Below, piece after piece: positions 62,993 through 64,000 of a stretch of 64,000 bases of DNA (position 1 is the stretch's first letter; every line of letters begins with the position of its first letter). The notes under the pieces are model-generated. The model searched no databases. It was not told the DNA's origin and saw only the letters and a list, made by a program, of their open reading frames with translations. A program made the translations under genes and the position numbers. The stretch lies in NCBI GenBank assembly GCA_949281375.1, contig CASDLT010000026.1, positions 124,001 to 188,000 of the forward strand. The letters run 5' to 3'. The DNA is from an uncultured Nitrosomonas sp. Lineage in GTDB: Bacteria > Pseudomonadota > Gammaproteobacteria > Burkholderiales > Nitrosomonadaceae.

Positions 62993-63127
62993 TTAGACGC
63001 TTAATCGAGCTCTTCCTTTAGCACGGCGTGCTCGAATGACCGCTGCGCCACCGCGAGTTTTCATACGAACACGAAATCCATGCGTGCGTTTTCTTTTTGT
63101 AACTGAGGGCTGATAAGTTCTTTTCAT
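62993..63127 (-). CDS. rpmH: 50S ribosomal protein L34
   Basis: 44 residues: [19 protein letters not shown], then [24 protein letters not shown], a complete L34. AGAGAAAGAA precedes the ATG. First gene of the rpmH-rnpA-yidD-yidC-mnmE group, driven by the strong promoter at 63164-63192. Upstream, dnaA and oriC would be expected in many bacteria, yet neither is present. Confidence 0.97.
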   Translation of the reverse strand: MKRTYQPSVTKRKRTHGFRVRMKTRGGAAVIRARRAKGRARLSV

Positions 63128-63575
63128 TTCTTTCTCTGATTTCTCTGGTCAATAGAACCGCGTATTACAACTTGTTAAGGCTGTGATGTCAATACTATTT
63201 ATTAAGTTGATGAGGACTTCGCCGTGAGAGAAGGCCATTGAGTCTTATTTTATTTACAGGTGAGAAAAAATAGGCTTTTCAAGTCATCAAGATCGGCGCT
63301 GCAATAACCTGACGTTCTTGATTGTGCGGTAATGACTTGTCAGTTTCCGGCTGGATCATGCATGACTTCCGATCGAACTGGGAGTCAATAGGTACGGATA
63401 TGTATTTTTGTAGGACATGTGTACTTCCTGAGTGGGTGGTTTCGTCGATTCCGGTTCAGGACATTTTTCTCTTTTAATCAGCGAAGCAGATGGATAGCAT
63501 ACGATAACTTGATTAATACTGTTCGACTTACTAATTGAATTAAAACTTTATACTATCAATAATTGAGGTAGAAAT
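63128..63575. other. intergenic region between rpmH and the DUF5658 gene
   Basis: 448 bases. It holds the rpmH promoter (63164-63192). No DnaA-box cluster, AT-rich unwinding element or dnaA gene was found, so it does not look like oriC. TTGAGGTAG before 63576 is the ribosome-binding site of the next gene. Nothing else was recognised. Confidence 0.6.
63164..63192 (-). promoter_or_regulatory. sigma70 promoter of rpmH
   Basis: On the minus strand TTGACA (63192-63187), exactly 17 bases, TGTAAT (63169-63164). Perfect -35 and a -10 with one mismatch, 37 bases upstream of the ATG: the strongest promoter seen in the window, fitting a ribosomal-protein gene. Confidence 0.7.
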
Positions 63576-64000
63576 ATGTCAACCGCATTTCAGACACTTG
63601 ATAATCGACACCAGGATCGTCGCAGTAAAATGCCATTTTTCTGTGCTTTCCATGTGGGAATCAGAACCGGCAAGCGGAAAAGCGAGCGACGGGATTCGCG
63701 GGGAAAACCCGTATATGTGGATGCTTATCCTGGTCGGCTGGTGTTATGCACGGGGCTGATTCTGGTTTTGAGTGCCCTGGACGCATTTCTGACGCTTAAT
63801 ATTTTGGCTCATGGGGGCGAAGAGCTAAATTGGTTTATGGCGATATTGCTGGAAGATAGTGTGGAGAAATTCGTGAGTTGCAAGCTGGCATTAACAGCCA
63901 TGGCACTCATTTTACTGGTCATTCATCATGAGGTTCAGATCATAAAGAATTTTCAGGTGCGATATTTTAATTACCTGATTCTTAGTGGTTATAGTGTACT
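63576..64000 (+). CDS. DUF5658 family membrane protein (partial)
   Basis: 141 residues visible; the frame is open at the right edge. A basic N-terminus (RHQDRRSKM, GKRKSERRDSRGK) is followed by two or three membrane helices: LVLCTGLILVLSALDAFLTLNIL, then HGGEELNWFMAILLE, then LALTAMALILLVIHH. The SALDAFLTL and GGEELNWFM pattern is that of DUF5658. Function unknown. GAGGTAG precedes the ATG at 63576. Confidence 0.7.
   Translation, partial: MSTAFQTLDNRHQDRRSKMPFFCAFHVGIRTGKRKSERRDSRGKPVYVDAYPGRLVLCTGLILVLSALDAFLTLNILAHGGEELNWFMAILLEDSVEKFVSCKLALTAMALILLVIHHEVQIIKNFQVRYFNYLILSGYSV

Overview
This window looks like chromosomal DNA of a Nitrosomonas-like betaproteobacterium (family inferred, not proven). 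The reasons are a moderately AT-rich composition, beta-proteobacterial gene orders (hemC-hemD-hemY, pilC-pilD-coaE, surf1-ctaB next to coxBAC, rpmH-rnpA-yidD-yidC-mnmE), a DUF2868/DUF3482 pair, a CDP-6-deoxyglucoseen-reductase-like flavoprotein, and an RTX/DUF4214 protein. No ammonia-oxidation genes are present to confirm it. No tRNA, rRNA, CRISPR array, insertion sequence or prophage was seen.

Layout. 1-4900: DUF3482 GTPase and DUF2868 membrane protein, a glutamine amidotransferase, a DUF457 hydrolase, a 30-bp perfect palindrome with a CRP-type core, and a frameshifted secreted-protein gene. 5086-9416: ydbH-ynbE-ydbL (lipid transport to the outer membrane) followed by an RTX/DUF4214 protein. 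9479-12436: ZnuD-like TonB receptor and a divergent zur, with a Zur-like operator between them. 12508-18689: aroG-type DAHP synthase, coaE-pilD-pilC, an SDR protein and a ferredoxin reductase. 18861-24871: hemCD-hemY and divergent ppc. 24933-30045: an M16 pseudopeptidase, rsmD-coaD-ferredoxin, pilT-pilU. 30277-37164: the complete atpIBEFHAGDC operon with promoter and terminator. 37506-45365: glmU-glmS, yebC-ruvCAB, a hypothetical protein, a Bax-inhibitor-like protein and a 59-residue membrane protein. 45801-52408: aa3-type cytochrome oxidase operon with assembly genes. 52549-58665: FAD oxidase, dolP-like lipoprotein, a CheW-like protein, argB, trmJ, a degenerate pRiA4b ORF-3 gene, an orphan response regulator. 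58737-63127: mnmE-yidC-yidD-rnpA-rpmH. The right edge enters a DUF5658 membrane protein.

Most of the window is housekeeping: energy conservation (ATP synthase, cytochrome oxidase, heme synthesis), envelope building (GlmU/GlmS, YidC, YdbH system), twitching-pilus motors and recombination repair. I found no clearly new biological system. The most interesting signals are start and frame anomalies. ruvC, rnpA and a DUF2970 gene have no convincing ATG, GTG or TTG start at the position their conserved sequence demands; each has an in-frame ATT there. In ruvC, rnpA and two broken genes one extra A in a short A-run would restore a normal frame. Either AUU initiation or A-run deletions (real or from assembly) would explain this. 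Other points are the TGTGA-N6-TCACA palindrome, a near-perfect Zur box, and gaps in usual gene sets (no ctaA, hemX, pilB or M16 partner at the expected places).
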